This document shows positions 8,196 to 17,022 of a stretch of DNA of 64,000 bases, piece after piece. This DNA is from CBDDIP01 sp965229005 (lineage in GTDB: Bacteria > Actinomycetota > Acidimicrobiia > Acidimicrobiales > Ilumatobacteraceae). Within the stretch, counting starts at the first letter, position 1. Each line of letters starts with the position of its first letter. The stretch spans positions 3,410,001 through 3,474,000 of the forward strand of contig CBDDIP010000002.1 of NCBI GenBank assembly GCA_965229005.1, read 5' to 3'. A program made the position numbers and the translations under genes. Below the pieces are notes generated by a model that had not been told where the DNA came from, made no database searches, and saw only the letters and a program-made list of their open reading frames with translations.

Positions 8196-9068
8196 ATGTC
8201 CACCACCCCCCGAGGGCAACGACCGCTCGATGAGCGGGCGATGAACTCGCTCATCGAGGAGTCGCAGGATCTGCACACCGACGCCATGGCGTTGGCCAGC
8301 AGCACCCTTCCCGACCTCCACGACCACGCCGCCGACCGCCGTCGGGCCGGCATCAACAACGACCCCGAAGCGGTCGCCGACTTCTCGGCGTCACGCGACA
8401 CCCTGGTGCGGCGGCTGAAGATGTCGATCGGCGGCCTCCTCGGCGTCGGCGTCGTCGGTGCCGCCTTTGCCGGCTCCGCATCTGCTGCCGACGGCGACAT
8501 CGACGTCATGCAGTTGCAGACTGCCGTGTCGCTGGAGCTGCTGGCAGTTGCCACCTATGGCGCTGCACTGACACTGCCGTTCATCACTGATGGCAACCCC
8601 GTCATCGTCAAGTTCGCGCAGACCACGATGGCCCAGCACGACGAGCACCGCCAGGCGTTCTCGGCACAGACCAAGACGCTCAAGGGCACCGACCAGACGG
8701 CTACGAACCCGAAGTACACACCGATCGTCGAGGCGGCCAAGCCGACCCTGGCGACACCGCTCGACGTGGTCAAGCTTGCTGCCACGTTGGAGCAGGTCGC
8801 CACCGAGACCTACCTCGCCGACCTCAACCGCTACACCGACGTCACCTCGCGAGTCCTCATGGCCAGCGTGATGGGCGTCGAGTGCCAGCACCTCGCGACG
8901 TTGCGCGCTGTCGGAGCACTGCTCGACGGTGGCGCACCGGAGCTCATCGCCATCCCCCTCGGTGATGGCGTTGCCAAGCTGCCGGCCGCAGCCGGGAGCG
9001 TTGCGTTCCCGGATGCGTTCGAAGGCGTGACCATGGCCAGCCCGCCCGAAGAAGGAGCCGTCAAGTGA
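8196..9068 (+). CDS. Exported ferritin-like domain protein
   Basis: 290 aa. About 70 polar residues precede RRLKMSIGGLLGVGVVGAAF and an AGSASAADG cleavage-like site near residue 100, an internal Tat/Sec-like signal or anchor. The remainder is a four-helix ferritin-like domain (Ferritin_2/desiccation-related type), with ELLAVATYGAAL, AQHDEHRQAF, ATLEQVATETYLADL and VECQHLATLRAVGALL placing Glu and His residues on four helices as possible metal ligands. It probably acts outside the membrane, perhaps in metal or oxidative-stress handling; this is inferred. It overlaps the next gene, a shorter paralogue, by four bases (GTGA). Confidence 0.78.
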   Translation: MSTTPRGQRPLDERAMNSLIEESQDLHTDAMALASSTLPDLHDHAADRRRAGINNDPEAVADFSASRDTLVRRLKMSIGGLLGVGVVGAAFAGSASAADGDIDVMQLQTAVSLELLAVATYGAALTLPFITDGNPVIVKFAQTTMAQHDEHRQAFSAQTKTLKGTDQTATNPKYTPIVEAAKPTLATPLDVVKLAATLEQVATETYLADLNRYTDVTSRVLMASVMGVECQHLATLRAVGALLDGGAPELIAIPLGDGVAKLPAAAGSVAFPDAFEGVTMASPPEEGAVK

Positions 9069-9805
9069 ACGACGACATCAACAACGAACAACCCCGCACC
9101 TCCCTGTCTGCCTACCCGCTCACTCGGCGCCACATCCTCGGCAGCGCTGCTGCCGTCGGTGCTGCGTTGGTCATCGCCGCCTGCGGCAGTGACGACAAGA
9201 CGTCGGGCACCAACCCCGGAACGTCGGGCAGCACGCCCGGCACCACGGCGGGCACGACTCCAGGCACGATGACGCCGGGTACCACCGGCACCACACCGGG
9301 CACGACGGCCGGCAGCGGGAACGTCGATCTCGACGTGGCCAACCTGGCCGCCAGCCTCGAGGTCCTCGCCGTCGGCACGTACTCGGCAGCGCTCGACGCG
9401 GCCGGCAGCGGCGCCCTCGGCGAGGTTCCCCCGGCAGTCGGCGAGTTCGTCACCGTGGCGATGGCCCAGCACCAGGAGCACCTCGACGCGTGGAACGGTG
9501 TCATCACCGGTGCGGGCGGCGAGGCGGTCACCGAGCCGAACGCGACCCTGAAGCCGGTCGTCGACGAGGCGTTCGGCAAGGTCACCGACGTCGCCGGCGC
9601 AGCTGCGCTGGCACTGCAGTTGGAGCAGATCGCCGCGGCGACCTACCTCAACGCGCAGAACGTGCTCACCGACAAGGACGCGATCCAGCTCGCTGGTTCG
9701 ATCCAGATCATCGACGCCCAACACGTCGCGATCCTGCTGTACGTGCTCGGCGAGTACCCGGTCCCCGACACCTTTGCCAAGGTGGAGATGGCCGCCGCCG
9801 CCTGA
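9065..9805 (+). CDS. Tat-exported ferritin-like lipoprotein
   Basis: 246 aa from GTG 9065. The N-terminus has a twin-arginine signal (TRRHILGSAAAVGAALVIAA) ending in lipobox AACG, followed by a low-complexity Gly/Thr/Pro linker (GTTPGT repeats, about residues 45-80). A ferritin-like helical domain follows, with Glu/His motifs similar to the upstream gene (LEVLAVGTYSAAL, AQHQEHLDAW, LEQIAAATYLNAQ, IDAQHVAILLYVLG). It is clearly a paralogue of 8196-9068, coupled to it by a GTGA overlap, and the two may form a hetero-complex on the outer face of the membrane. A strong hairpin terminates the pair. Confidence 0.8.
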   Translation: MNDDINNEQPRTSLSAYPLTRRHILGSAAAVGAALVIAACGSDDKTSGTNPGTSGSTPGTTAGTTPGTMTPGTTGTTPGTTAGSGNVDLDVANLAASLEVLAVGTYSAALDAAGSGALGEVPPAVGEFVTVAMAQHQEHLDAWNGVITGAGGEAVTEPNATLKPVVDEAFGKVTDVAGAAALALQLEQIAAATYLNAQNVLTDKDAIQLAGSIQIIDAQHVAILLYVLGEYPVPDTFAKVEMAAAA

Positions 9806-9811
9806 TCGGCT

Positions 9812-9860
9812 CGGTCAGGCAGCGCAGGTTGTGCGAGTCGCAACCTGTGCTGCCTGACCG
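9812..9860 (+). terminator. Long hairpin after the ferritin-like pair
   Basis: Left arm CGGTCAGGCAGCGCAGGTTG (9812-9831) pairs with 9841-9860 over 20 bp with a single G-T position and a 9-base loop. It starts six bases after the ferritin-like lipoprotein stop and ends 27 bases before the AraC-family GTG. There is no clear T-run, as is common in high-GC actinobacteria. It separates two transcription units. Confidence 0.7.
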
Positions 9861-9887
9861 GCAGCTCGCACGTGGCACGATCGGTTC

Positions 9888-10325
<438 letters not shown>

Positions 10326-10335
10326 CGTTCGAGTC

Positions 10336-10746
10336 ATGGACATCAGCATTCACTCGAGCTTCCTCCCTCAGGACGACCCGGACGCCGCCTTGGCCTTCTA
10401 CCGCGACACCCTCGGCTTCGAGGTGCGCAACGACGTCGGGTACAACGGTCTGCGTTGGATCACCGTCGGCCCGCCCGATCAGCCGGGTACGTCGATCGTG
10501 CTCTTCCCGCCCGGCGCCGACCCCGGCGTCACCGAGGACGAGCGGCGCACCATCACCGAGATGATGGCCAAGGGCACCTTCGGCATCGTCGTGCTCGCGA
10601 CGAAGGACCTCGACGCGACGTTCGAGCAGCTGCAGGCCGGCGATGCGGACGTCGTGCAGGAGCCGACGGAGCAGCCCTACGGCGTGCGTGACTGCGCGGT
10701 CCGAGACCCAGCGGGCAACATGGTCCGCATCCAGGAGGTGCGATGA
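10336..10746 (+). CDS. VOC-family (glyoxalase/bleomycin-resistance-like) protein
   Basis: 136 aa, two beta-alpha-beta-beta-beta repeats of the vicinal-oxygen-chelate fold. The first repeat contains DDPDAALAFYRDTLGFEVRN and LRWITVGPP; the second contains FGIVVLATKDLDATFEQLQ and CAVRDPAGNMVRIQEVR. Members are glyoxalases, dioxygenases or antibiotic-binding proteins. The setting between an AraC regulator and a UvrA-like ATPase suggests detoxification, but no substrate can be assigned. The stop overlaps the next start by four bases (ATGA). Confidence 0.85.
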   Translation: MDISIHSSFLPQDDPDAALAFYRDTLGFEVRNDVGYNGLRWITVGPPDQPGTSIVLFPPGADPGVTEDERRTITEMMAKGTFGIVVLATKDLDATFEQLQAGDADVVQEPTEQPYGVRDCAVRDPAGNMVRIQEVR

Positions 10747-13109
10747 CGAAGACGACACGGCGCGATGCCGACAGCCACGACATGATCCGCGTGCATGGGG
10801 CGCGGGTGAACAACCTCAAGGACGTCAGCATCGAGATCCCGAAGCGACGGCTGACGGTGTTCACCGGCGTCTCCGGCTCGGGCAAGAGCTCGTTGGTCTT
10901 CGGCACGATTGCGGCGGAGTCGCAACGGCTGATCAACGAGACCTACAGCACGTTCGTGCAGGGCTTCATGCCGACGATGGCGCGGCCCGACGTCGATGTG
11001 CTCGACGGACTGACGACCGCGATCATCGTCGACCAGGAGCGGATGGGCGCCAACGTCCGCTCGACGGTCGGTACCGCCACCGACGCGAACGCGATGCTGC
11101 GCATCCTGTTCAGCCGGCTCGGCAAGCCCTCCATCGGTTCGCCGAACGCGTTCTCGTTCAACACCGCGACCATCAGCGGCGCCGGCGCCGTGACCTTCGA
11201 GAAGGGCGGCGAGAAGAAGGTCGAGAAGCGCACGTTCTCGCGAGCGGGCGGCATGTGCTCGCGCTGCGAGGGCATGGGGTCGGTCACTGACTTCGACCTC
11301 ACCGCGCTCTATGACGCGAGCAAGTCGCTCAACGAGGGGGCGATCACGATCCCCGGGTACTCGATGGAGGGTTGGTACGGCCGCATCTTTCGCGGGTGCG
11401 GGTGGTTCGATCCGGACAAACCGATCGGCAAGTACACCAAGAAGGAGCTCAACGACCTGCTGCACAAGGAGCCGACGAAGATCAAGGTCGAGGGCATCAA
11501 CCTGACGTACGCCGGCCTGATCCCGTCGATCCAGAAGTCGTACCTGTCGAAGGACGTGGAGGCGATGCAGCCGCACATCCGCGCCTTCGTCGAACGCGCC
11601 GTCACGTTCACGACCTGCCCCGAGTGCAATGGCACGCGGCTCAACGAGCTCGCTCGCTCGTCGAAGATCAACGGCGTCAGCATCGCCGACGCGTGCTCGA
11701 TGCAGATCAGCGATCTGGCCGAATGGGCGAGCGGCCTGAAGGATGCGTCGGTCGCGCCGCTGTTGGCATCGTTGCGCCACACGCTCGACTCATTCGTCGA
11801 GATCGGCCTCGGGTACCTCTCGCTCGATCGCCCGTCCGGCACGTTGTCCGGCGGTGAGTCGCAGCGCACGAAGATGATCCGACACCTCGGGTCGTCGCTC
11901 ACCGACGTCACCTACGTCTTCGACGAGCCGACGATCGGGTTGCACCCGCACGACATCCAACGGATGAACGAACTGCTCTTGCAGCTGCGCGACAAGGGCA
12001 ACACGGTGCTCGTCGTCGAGCACAAGCCGGAAGCGATCGCCATCGGCGACCACGTGGTCGACCTCGGGCCGGGCGCCGGCAGCGCAGGCGGCACGGTCGT
12101 GTTCGAAGGCACCGTCGTAGGGTTGCGCGCCAGCGGCACGTTGACCGGGCGACACCTGGACGACCGGGCGTCGTTGAAGCCCGCCGTACGCCCTCCGTCC
12201 GGTGTGCTCGAGGTGCGCGGCGCCCACGCCAACAACCTGCGCGACGTCGATGTCGACATCCCACTCGGCGTGCTCGTGGTGCTCACGGGTGTCGCCGGTT
12301 CGGGAAAGAGCTCGCTGATCCATGGTTCGGTGTCGGGCCGTGACGGCGTGGTCACGATCGACCAAGGTGCCATCAAGGGGTCGCGGCGCAGCAACCCGGC
12401 CACCTACACCGGCTTGCTCGATCCGATTCGCACTGCGTTCGCCAAGGCAAACGGCGTCAAGCCCGCGCTGTTCAGTGCCAACTCCGAAGGTGCCTGCCCC
12501 GAATGCAACGGCGCCGGCGTGATCTACACGGACCTCGGGATGATGGCCGGCGTCGCCACCACGTGCGAGGAGTGCGAGGGCAAGCGCTTCCACGCCGACG
12601 TGCTGAAGCACGAGCTGGGCGGCAAGGACATCAGCGAGGTGCTGGCGATGTCCGTGACCGAGGCCGAGTCGTTCTTCGGTGACGGGGCGGCCGCGGTCCC
12701 AGCCGCGCACAAGATCCTGGCGCGTCTCGCCGACGTCGGGCTCGGCTACGTCAGCCTCGGCCAACCACTTCCGACGCTGTCCGGCGGCGAGCGCCAGCGA
12801 CTGAAGCTGGCAACGCACATGGGCGAGCAGGGCGGCATCTACGTGCTCGACGAGCCGACCTCCGGTCTCCACCTCGCCGATGTCGAGCAGCTGCTCGCGT
12901 TGCTGGATCGGCTCGTCGACTCGGGCAAGTCGGTGATCGTCATCGAGCACCACCAGGCCGTGATGGCTCACGCCGACTGGATCATCGATCTCGGCCCCGG
13001 CGCCGGCCACGACGGCGGCCGCATCGTCTTCGAAGGCACCCCCGCAGCGTTGGTGAAGTCCAAGAAGACCCTCACCGGCAAGCACCTCGCGGAGTACGTC
13101 AGCAGCTGA
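10743..13109 (+). CDS. UvrA-like ATPase (class III UvrA / DrrC-like)
   Basis: 788 aa, shorter than canonical UvrA (about 940-970 aa). It has two ABC modules: Walker A GVSGSGKSSLV (about 41-51) and GVAGSGKSSL (about 520), signatures SGTLSGGESQRTK and PTLSGGERQRLK, and Walker B FDEPTIGLHPHD and LDEPTSGLHLAD. Zinc-finger Cys pairs are CSRCEGMG, CPECNGTR, CPECNGAG and CEECEGKR. The UvrB-binding region near the first Walker A seems absent, as in UvrA2/DrrC-like proteins linked to drug tolerance rather than excision repair. The context (AraC regulator, VOC protein) favours a protective role against a DNA-acting compound. That role is inference. Confidence 0.88.
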   Translation: MTKTTRRDADSHDMIRVHGARVNNLKDVSIEIPKRRLTVFTGVSGSGKSSLVFGTIAAESQRLINETYSTFVQGFMPTMARPDVDVLDGLTTAIIVDQERMGANVRSTVGTATDANAMLRILFSRLGKPSIGSPNAFSFNTATISGAGAVTFEKGGEKKVEKRTFSRAGGMCSRCEGMGSVTDFDLTALYDASKSLNEGAITIPGYSMEGWYGRIFRGCGWFDPDKPIGKYTKKELNDLLHKEPTKIKVEGINLTYAGLIPSIQKSYLSKDVEAMQPHIRAFVERAVTFTTCPECNGTRLNELARSSKINGVSIADACSMQISDLAEWASGLKDASVAPLLASLRHTLDSFVEIGLGYLSLDRPSGTLSGGESQRTKMIRHLGSSLTDVTYVFDEPTIGLHPHDIQRMNELLLQLRDKGNTVLVVEHKPEAIAIGDHVVDLGPGAGSAGGTVVFEGTVVGLRASGTLTGRHLDDRASLKPAVRPPSGVLEVRGAHANNLRDVDVDIPLGVLVVLTGVAGSGKSSLIHGSVSGRDGVVTIDQGAIKGSRRSNPATYTGLLDPIRTAFAKANGVKPALFSANSEGACPECNGAGVIYTDLGMMAGVATTCEECEGKRFHADVLKHELGGKDISEVLAMSVTEAESFFGDGAAAVPAAHKILARLADVGLGYVSLGQPLPTLSGGERQRLKLATHMGEQGGIYVLDEPTSGLHLADVEQLLALLDRLVDSGKSVIVIEHHQAVMAHADWIIDLGPGAGHDGGRIVFEGTPAALVKSKKTLTGKHLAEYVSS

Positions 13110-13135
13110 CCAGTCCGCTCAGGCAGAATCGTCGG

Positions 13136-13714
13136 ATGCGGGTCGGGATCGCGCATCACTTCGGGTGGGCAGTGGCGGTGACGAGCGACGTGCGGCATCG
13201 CGTGGTGGATCGCCGCCGGATCGAGCTGGTCGGGCCGGACCTGCCCTCTGCGCCGATCCACCACGTCGGCGGGCCACACGAGATGCATCAGACCGAAGCT
13301 CGTCTCGGCGATGCGGCACTCACCACGTTGGTCGCCGACGTTCGCTCCTCGGTGGTTCGCGCGACACGGTCAGCGTTGGACGAGCTGGCCGACTCGTTGT
13401 CCGAGCCGATCGTCTCGCTGTCCGTTCGAGCGTGGCCGCATGACTTCCCCACCGACATCGCGACGCTCCGTCGCGTGCCGTACGAGAGTCGCGCCGACTC
13501 GGTGATGTACTGCCAGGTGCTCGCCGACGTGGCCGCCGCGCGGGGCTGGGCGGTGCACATGTTCAACGCCAGCAGCGTCGAGGCAGATGCCGCTCGCATC
13601 CTCGGCGAACGGTCGCACGAGGTGCTGCACGGACCACGCCGGTCGCTCGGGCCCCCATGGTCGAAGGACCACAGGATCGCGTTGGCGGCGACCGTCGTTG
13701 CGGCAGCGGTGTGA
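13136..13714 (+). CDS. Conserved actinobacterial hypothetical protein
   Basis: 192 aa, soluble. I do not recognise a named family. It begins MRVGIAHHFGWAVAVTSD, a nucleotide- or resolvase-like beta start. Later segments are SLSVRAWPHDFPTDIATLRR, DSVMYCQVLADVAAARGW and RSLGPPWSKDHRIALAATVV, which look conserved in style (Trp/His/Asp rich). ATG 13136 lies 26 bp after the UvrA-like gene on the same strand, so it may be co-transcribed. The 3' end almost abuts the convergent gene ending at 13718. A weak possibility is an RNase H-like fold. Confidence 0.7.
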   Translation: MRVGIAHHFGWAVAVTSDVRHRVVDRRRIELVGPDLPSAPIHHVGGPHEMHQTEARLGDAALTTLVADVRSSVVRATRSALDELADSLSEPIVSLSVRAWPHDFPTDIATLRRVPYESRADSVMYCQVLADVAAARGWAVHMFNASSVEADAARILGERSHEVLHGPRRSLGPPWSKDHRIALAATVVAAAV

Positions 13715-13717
13715 GGC

Positions 13718-14344
13718 TCAGCTGGTGAGCGAGCGGACCTCGGCAAGCACGACCGGGTCCGATTGATCAGCCCACGTCGCGGTGAGCGAGATCGGCGGCC
13801 GCGGTCCACTGACCGGACGCCGGAACACCGTGAGCTCGAAGCGGTCGTTGCGCAGCACGCTCGTCGCACCGTCCTCGACGAGCTCGAAACCGTCCACCGG
13901 AACCCGTTCCTGCGACCAGCCGCCACCGTGGATGCGCACCGGGCTCGGGGCGATGTACCAGCGACCGTCGTACACCGCCATGCCCAACGCTTCGCCCTGG
14001 CCGGTCATCGTCACGGCCGCGAGCATCACCACGCTCAGTGGATCGCGCAGCCCGTCGTACACCCATCGGGTGCCGAGCACGGAGTGCTCCATCTCGGTGA
14101 TCAGTGCGCCCTCCGCGCTCGCGAGCGGTTCGTCGCGGTACGTCAGTGGCGCGTGGAACACAACACCGCCGGCACGGACGAGGAAGCTCTCCATGCCGAC
14201 GCGACCGTCAGGGTCGTCGAACCGGTACGCGCCGATCACCTCGACGGTGTCGTCTGCCGATGGCCCCCACGACTGCGTCGGGATCCAAGCGGCGATGAGC
14301 TCGGCTTTGGTGGGTGTGATCGTCGCGAGGTGGAACAGCGCCAT
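13718..14344 (-). CDS. Maltokinase N-terminal cap-like (CG0192-type) protein
   Basis: 208 aa. The start MALFHLATITPTKAELIAAW, the YRFDDPDGRVGMESFLV segment and the later LGTRWVYDGLRDPLSVVMLA are characteristic of the small actinobacterial family whose fold matches the N-terminal cap of maltokinases, found free-standing as CG0192-related proteins. A catalytic role is not established for the family, and no kinase domain is attached here. It is divergent from the SDR gene with a 173-bp gap in which no clear regulatory repeat was seen. Confidence 0.65.
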   Translation of the reverse strand: MALFHLATITPTKAELIAAWIPTQSWGPSADDTVEVIGAYRFDDPDGRVGMESFLVRAGGVVFHAPLTYRDEPLASAEGALITEMEHSVLGTRWVYDGLRDPLSVVMLAAVTMTGQGEALGMAVYDGRWYIAPSPVRIHGGGWSQERVPVDGFELVEDGATSVLRNDRFELTVFRRPVSGPRPPISLTATWADQSDPVVLAEVRSLTS

Positions 14345-14517
14345 GCCGCGACAGTACGAGATGTCCGGTTCCGCCCGAGCGGGCTGTGCACAGATCGATC
14401 GGGTGGAGTCGCATCAGCGATAACGCGCGTCGTGTTCGACGAGCAACGGGTTCGGAAACGCCTGCAGCTCCACGATGGACCCAGGGCTCGGCGCCGTGGC
14501 GCCGGAGAGGAGTCGGC

Positions 14518-15312
14518 ATGGATCTCGAACTGGAAGGGCGTCGGGCGATCGTCACCGGCGGAGCCTCGAACATCGGCCGCGGCATCGTCAGGGCGCTGGC
14601 TGCCGATGGGTGCCGGATCGCGTTGTTGGACATCGACCTCCCCGCTGCCGAGGCGGTCGCCGCGGAGGTGCGTTCCCACTTCGGGGTCGAGTGCACCGCG
14701 CACGCGGTCGACGTCACCGATCGCGATCTCGTGGCGCAGGTGTGCGACCAGGCCGTGGCCGACCTCGGTGGGCTGGACGTGCTCGTCCACGCGGCAGGCG
14801 GACCGCTCGGCAACGGCCGGATCTTCGAGCGATCGCCCGAGGACCAGACGAGGGACGTGCAGCTGAACCTGTTCGGCGTGCTCAACGTCGTGTGGGCCGC
14901 AGTGCCGAAGCTGGTCACCAATCAACGAGGCCGAGTGGTGATCATCGCCTCGGATTCGGGCCGTCAGCCAGCCCTCGACCTCCCCGCGTACTCGGTGGCG
15001 AAGGCGGGTGTGATGCACCTCATCCGCCTCCTGGCCGCCGAAGTCGGACCGTCCGGCGTGTGCGTCAACGGGGTGAACCCGATGTTCACTCCACCGACCG
15101 ATGACGAGCCGGTGGGCGCACAGAGCCGCTGGAGCCGGACGGGCAAGGACTACTGGACCCCGGAGCGCCGCGCGGCGATCGTCGCGACCATCCCGCTCGG
15201 TCGTCCAGGCACCCCGCAGGAGATCGGTGACGCCGTCGCCTTCCTCGCCAGCGCGCGAGCGTCGTACATCAACGGTCAGATCCTCTCGGTCAACGGCGGG
15301 AGCATCCTCTGA
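14518..15312 (+). CDS. Short-chain dehydrogenase/reductase (SDR)
   Basis: 264 aa classical SDR. The cofactor motif TGGASNIGRG begins at residue 13, DVTDRDL sits near 65, and HAAGG (about 91) stands where NAAG usually is. The catalytic set is Ser145 or Ser147, Tyr158 and Lys162 (YSVAK), and the C-terminus YINGQILSVNGGSIL is typical. It oxidises or reduces a small alcohol or carbonyl; an acidic residue at the end of strand 2 (LLDID) suggests NAD(H) preference. The ribosome site GAGAGGAG is six bases before ATG 14518. Substrate unknown. Confidence 0.87.
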   Translation: MDLELEGRRAIVTGGASNIGRGIVRALAADGCRIALLDIDLPAAEAVAAEVRSHFGVECTAHAVDVTDRDLVAQVCDQAVADLGGLDVLVHAAGGPLGNGRIFERSPEDQTRDVQLNLFGVLNVVWAAVPKLVTNQRGRVVIIASDSGRQPALDLPAYSVAKAGVMHLIRLLAAEVGPSGVCVNGVNPMFTPPTDDEPVGAQSRWSRTGKDYWTPERRAAIVATIPLGRPGTPQEIGDAVAFLASARASYINGQILSVNGGSIL

Positions 15313-15340
15313 TCGTGCGGCGCGGTAGCGTTCGTCGCCG

Positions 15341-15964
15341 ATGGGGCTGTTTCGTCGGGACCGATCCGAGGACACGACCGAGTGGGTGGTCGGCACGGCG
15401 CGAGTGACGTCGGCGTCGAGCCCGTACAGCAGCGACGGCGGCGCGATGTTCATGAACGGGGTGTTCCACTTCGTCGTCGAGGTCCCCGGATTCCCGGCGT
15501 TCGCTGTCGAGGAACGACGGATCACTCGCACTCGCCGCTGGCCGCAGCCCGGCATGGTGCTGCCGGCGAGAGTCAGCCGCACCGACCCACCGCAGTACGA
15601 GATCGACTTCGACGCCATCCCGAACTGGGACGACGCCGCCCGCCAGCAGGCCGAGATGCAGGCGGCGATGATGCGTGGCGAGGCCGCGCCCGGTGGCATG
15701 CCGGCGAACGTGCAGTTCATCGGCGGCTCCCCCGCCGACCTGCCGCCCGAGAAGCTGGCCAAGCTCGAAGCGTTCCTCGGTCAGGACCTGAACGGCGATG
15801 GCGTGATCGGTGCTCCCGCCGCAGCCGCCGCGAACTGGGCGCCGCCGGCCGCCGCGTCGAGCGACGACCGTCTCGCCCAGCTCGAGCGACTTGCCCACCT
15901 GCACGCGTCGGGCGCGCTGACCGACGACGAGTTCGCCCGCGAGAAGGCCCGCCTCCTCGCCTGA
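15341..15964 (+). CDS. Hypothetical protein with C-terminal SHOCT-like domain
   Basis: 207 aa. The N-terminal about 95 residues form a beta-rich domain (VGTARVTSASSPYSS, FVVEVPGFPAFAVEERR, VLPARVSRTDPPQYEIDFD). After an Ala/Pro linker, the last 35 residues (RLAQLERLAHLHASGALTDD...EFAREKARLLA) are a SHOCT motif, a short C-terminal oligomerisation or targeting helix pair. A DLNGDGVIG stretch near residue 150 looks like a calcium-binding loop. Function unknown. The next gene starts in a TGATG overlap, so the two are probably translated together. Confidence 0.75.
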   Translation: MGLFRRDRSEDTTEWVVGTARVTSASSPYSSDGGAMFMNGVFHFVVEVPGFPAFAVEERRITRTRRWPQPGMVLPARVSRTDPPQYEIDFDAIPNWDDAARQQAEMQAAMMRGEAAPGGMPANVQFIGGSPADLPPEKLAKLEAFLGQDLNGDGVIGAPAAAAANWAPPAAASSDDRLAQLERLAHLHASGALTDDEFAREKARLLA

Positions 15965-16536
15965 TGGTCACGCTGGTCACGTCGGACGGACACGAGCTCG
16001 CGGCGGACATCGCTGCGGTGGACGGAGCGCTCGGCGTTGCCGTCGTTTGCCACCCGCATCCGCTGTACGGCGGGAACCGCCACAACGCGGTGGTCGACGC
16101 ACTGTTCACAGCACTTCCGGCGATCGGGCTGACAACCATCCGCTTCGACTTCCGAGCCGCGCACGACAACGGCGTGGCCGAACGATTGGACGCCATCGCC
16201 GCCATCGACGAGGTCGCGCTCGGCGGCCTGCCGGTCGTGCTGGCGGGCTACTCGTTCGGAGCGCTCGTTGCGCTGACGACCCGCGACGAGCGGGTCACCG
16301 CCGTGGTGGCGGTGGCACCGCCACTCGGTCCGGACGCCGTTGCTCCCGGCGTGCCGACCCTCCTCGTGTCACCGGAGCGAGACCAGTTCTGTCCCGTCGA
16401 GCGGACCGCCCAGATCGCATCGAGTTGGGCCGACACCACGATCGAGTCCGTACCGGGCGCCGATCACTTCCTCGCCGGCCGCACCCGCCACGTCGCTGCG
16501 CTCGCGACCTCGTGGCTGAGCAGTCGGCTGCCCTGA
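15964..16536 (+). CDS. Small alpha/beta-hydrolase
   Basis: 190 aa. The strand VAVVCHPHPLYGGNRHN, the nucleophile elbow LAGYSFGALVALT (Ser in GYSFG, about 95), a late acid region PTLLVSPERDQFCP and the final GADHFLAGR (His) outline a complete catalytic triad. The HPHPLYGG start is typical of the compact dienelactone-hydrolase-like or CocE-related family found across actinobacteria and proteobacteria. Substrate unknown. The start ATG 15964 overlaps the SHOCT gene stop (TGATG). Confidence 0.85.
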   Translation: MVTLVTSDGHELAADIAAVDGALGVAVVCHPHPLYGGNRHNAVVDALFTALPAIGLTTIRFDFRAAHDNGVAERLDAIAAIDEVALGGLPVVLAGYSFGALVALTTRDERVTAVVAVAPPLGPDAVAPGVPTLLVSPERDQFCPVERTAQIASSWADTTIESVPGADHFLAGRTRHVAALATSWLSSRLP

Positions 16537-16602
16537 CCCGACCGCTGGCAGCAAAAGTCGCTCCTGGGCGGACATCTGCTGACAGCGATGCCAAAACGGC
16601 GA

Positions 16603-16626
16603 GAGGCCCTCCTGACGGAGGGCCTC
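16603..16626 (-). terminator. Rho-independent terminator of tRNA-Gly
   Basis: Perfect 10-bp arms GAGGCCCTCC and GGAGGGCCTC around loop TGAC. On the minus strand it begins six bases after the encoded CCA of tRNA-Gly and is followed by CGCCGTTTTGG, a short T-run. Orientation and spacing fit termination of the tRNA transcript. Confidence 0.8.
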
Positions 16627-16632
16627 ATCACG

Positions 16633-16708
16633 TGGAGCGGACGACGGGATTCGAACCCGCGACCCTCACCTTGGCAAGGTGATGCTCTACCAGCTGAGCC
16701 ACGTCCGC
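16633..16708 (-). tRNA. tRNA-Gly (anticodon GCC)
   Basis: 76 bases including encoded CCA. Acceptor GCGGACG pairs with CGTCCGC. The D-arm is GGCTCAGCTGGTAGAGC. The anticodon stem CACCT/AGGTG carries loop TTGCCAA with anticodon GCC (Gly). The T-arm is CGGGTTCGAATCCCG and the discriminator is T. All arms are canonical. It follows the small gene 16777-17007 on the same strand by about 70 bp and has a good terminator. Confidence 0.97.
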
Positions 16709-16776
16709 GTATTGCACACCCGCTTGTCGAGTGCCCGACGAATCTAGCGGCCAGGGGTCGACGGCGACAACGCGGT

Positions 16777-17007
16777 TCAGCTGCGCTGGTCCGGGGGACG
16801 CAGGTCCACGCGCAGCACGAGCACCCCGTCCTCCAGCGTGCCGACGGCATCGCCGACGATGGCGAAGTCCTGGAAGTCGACCTTGGCCTGCTCCACGAAG
16901 CGGTTGCGCTCCTCCCCCGCAACGGGGGGCAACGGTCGCCGCTTCACCGAGGCAGCGCGCTCTCGGAACCGGGCCAGCATCGCATCGACGTCGAGTCCAT
17001 CAGCCAT
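16777..17007 (-). CDS. Small conserved hypothetical protein
   Basis: 76 aa. It is mostly helical at first (DVDAMLARFRERAASVKRR), followed by PLPPVAGEERNRFVEQAKVD and a beta-like end (GTLEDGVLVLRVDLRPP). The pattern resembles a short family often seen near tRNA-Gly in actinobacteria, but I cannot name a function. There is no signal peptide or membrane segment. The reading frame is supported by strong third-position GC. Confidence 0.68.
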   Translation of the reverse strand: MADGLDVDAMLARFRERAASVKRRPLPPVAGEERNRFVEQAKVDFQDFAIVGDAVGTLEDGVLVLRVDLRPPDQRS

Positions 17008-17022
17008 CCCTGAACCGTACCG

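Noticed and set aside
7910..9805. Integrated mobile element next to the tRNA-like sequence
   Set aside because: No integrase, transposase or flanking direct repeats were found in the nearby genes, which look like chromosomal ferritin-like genes.
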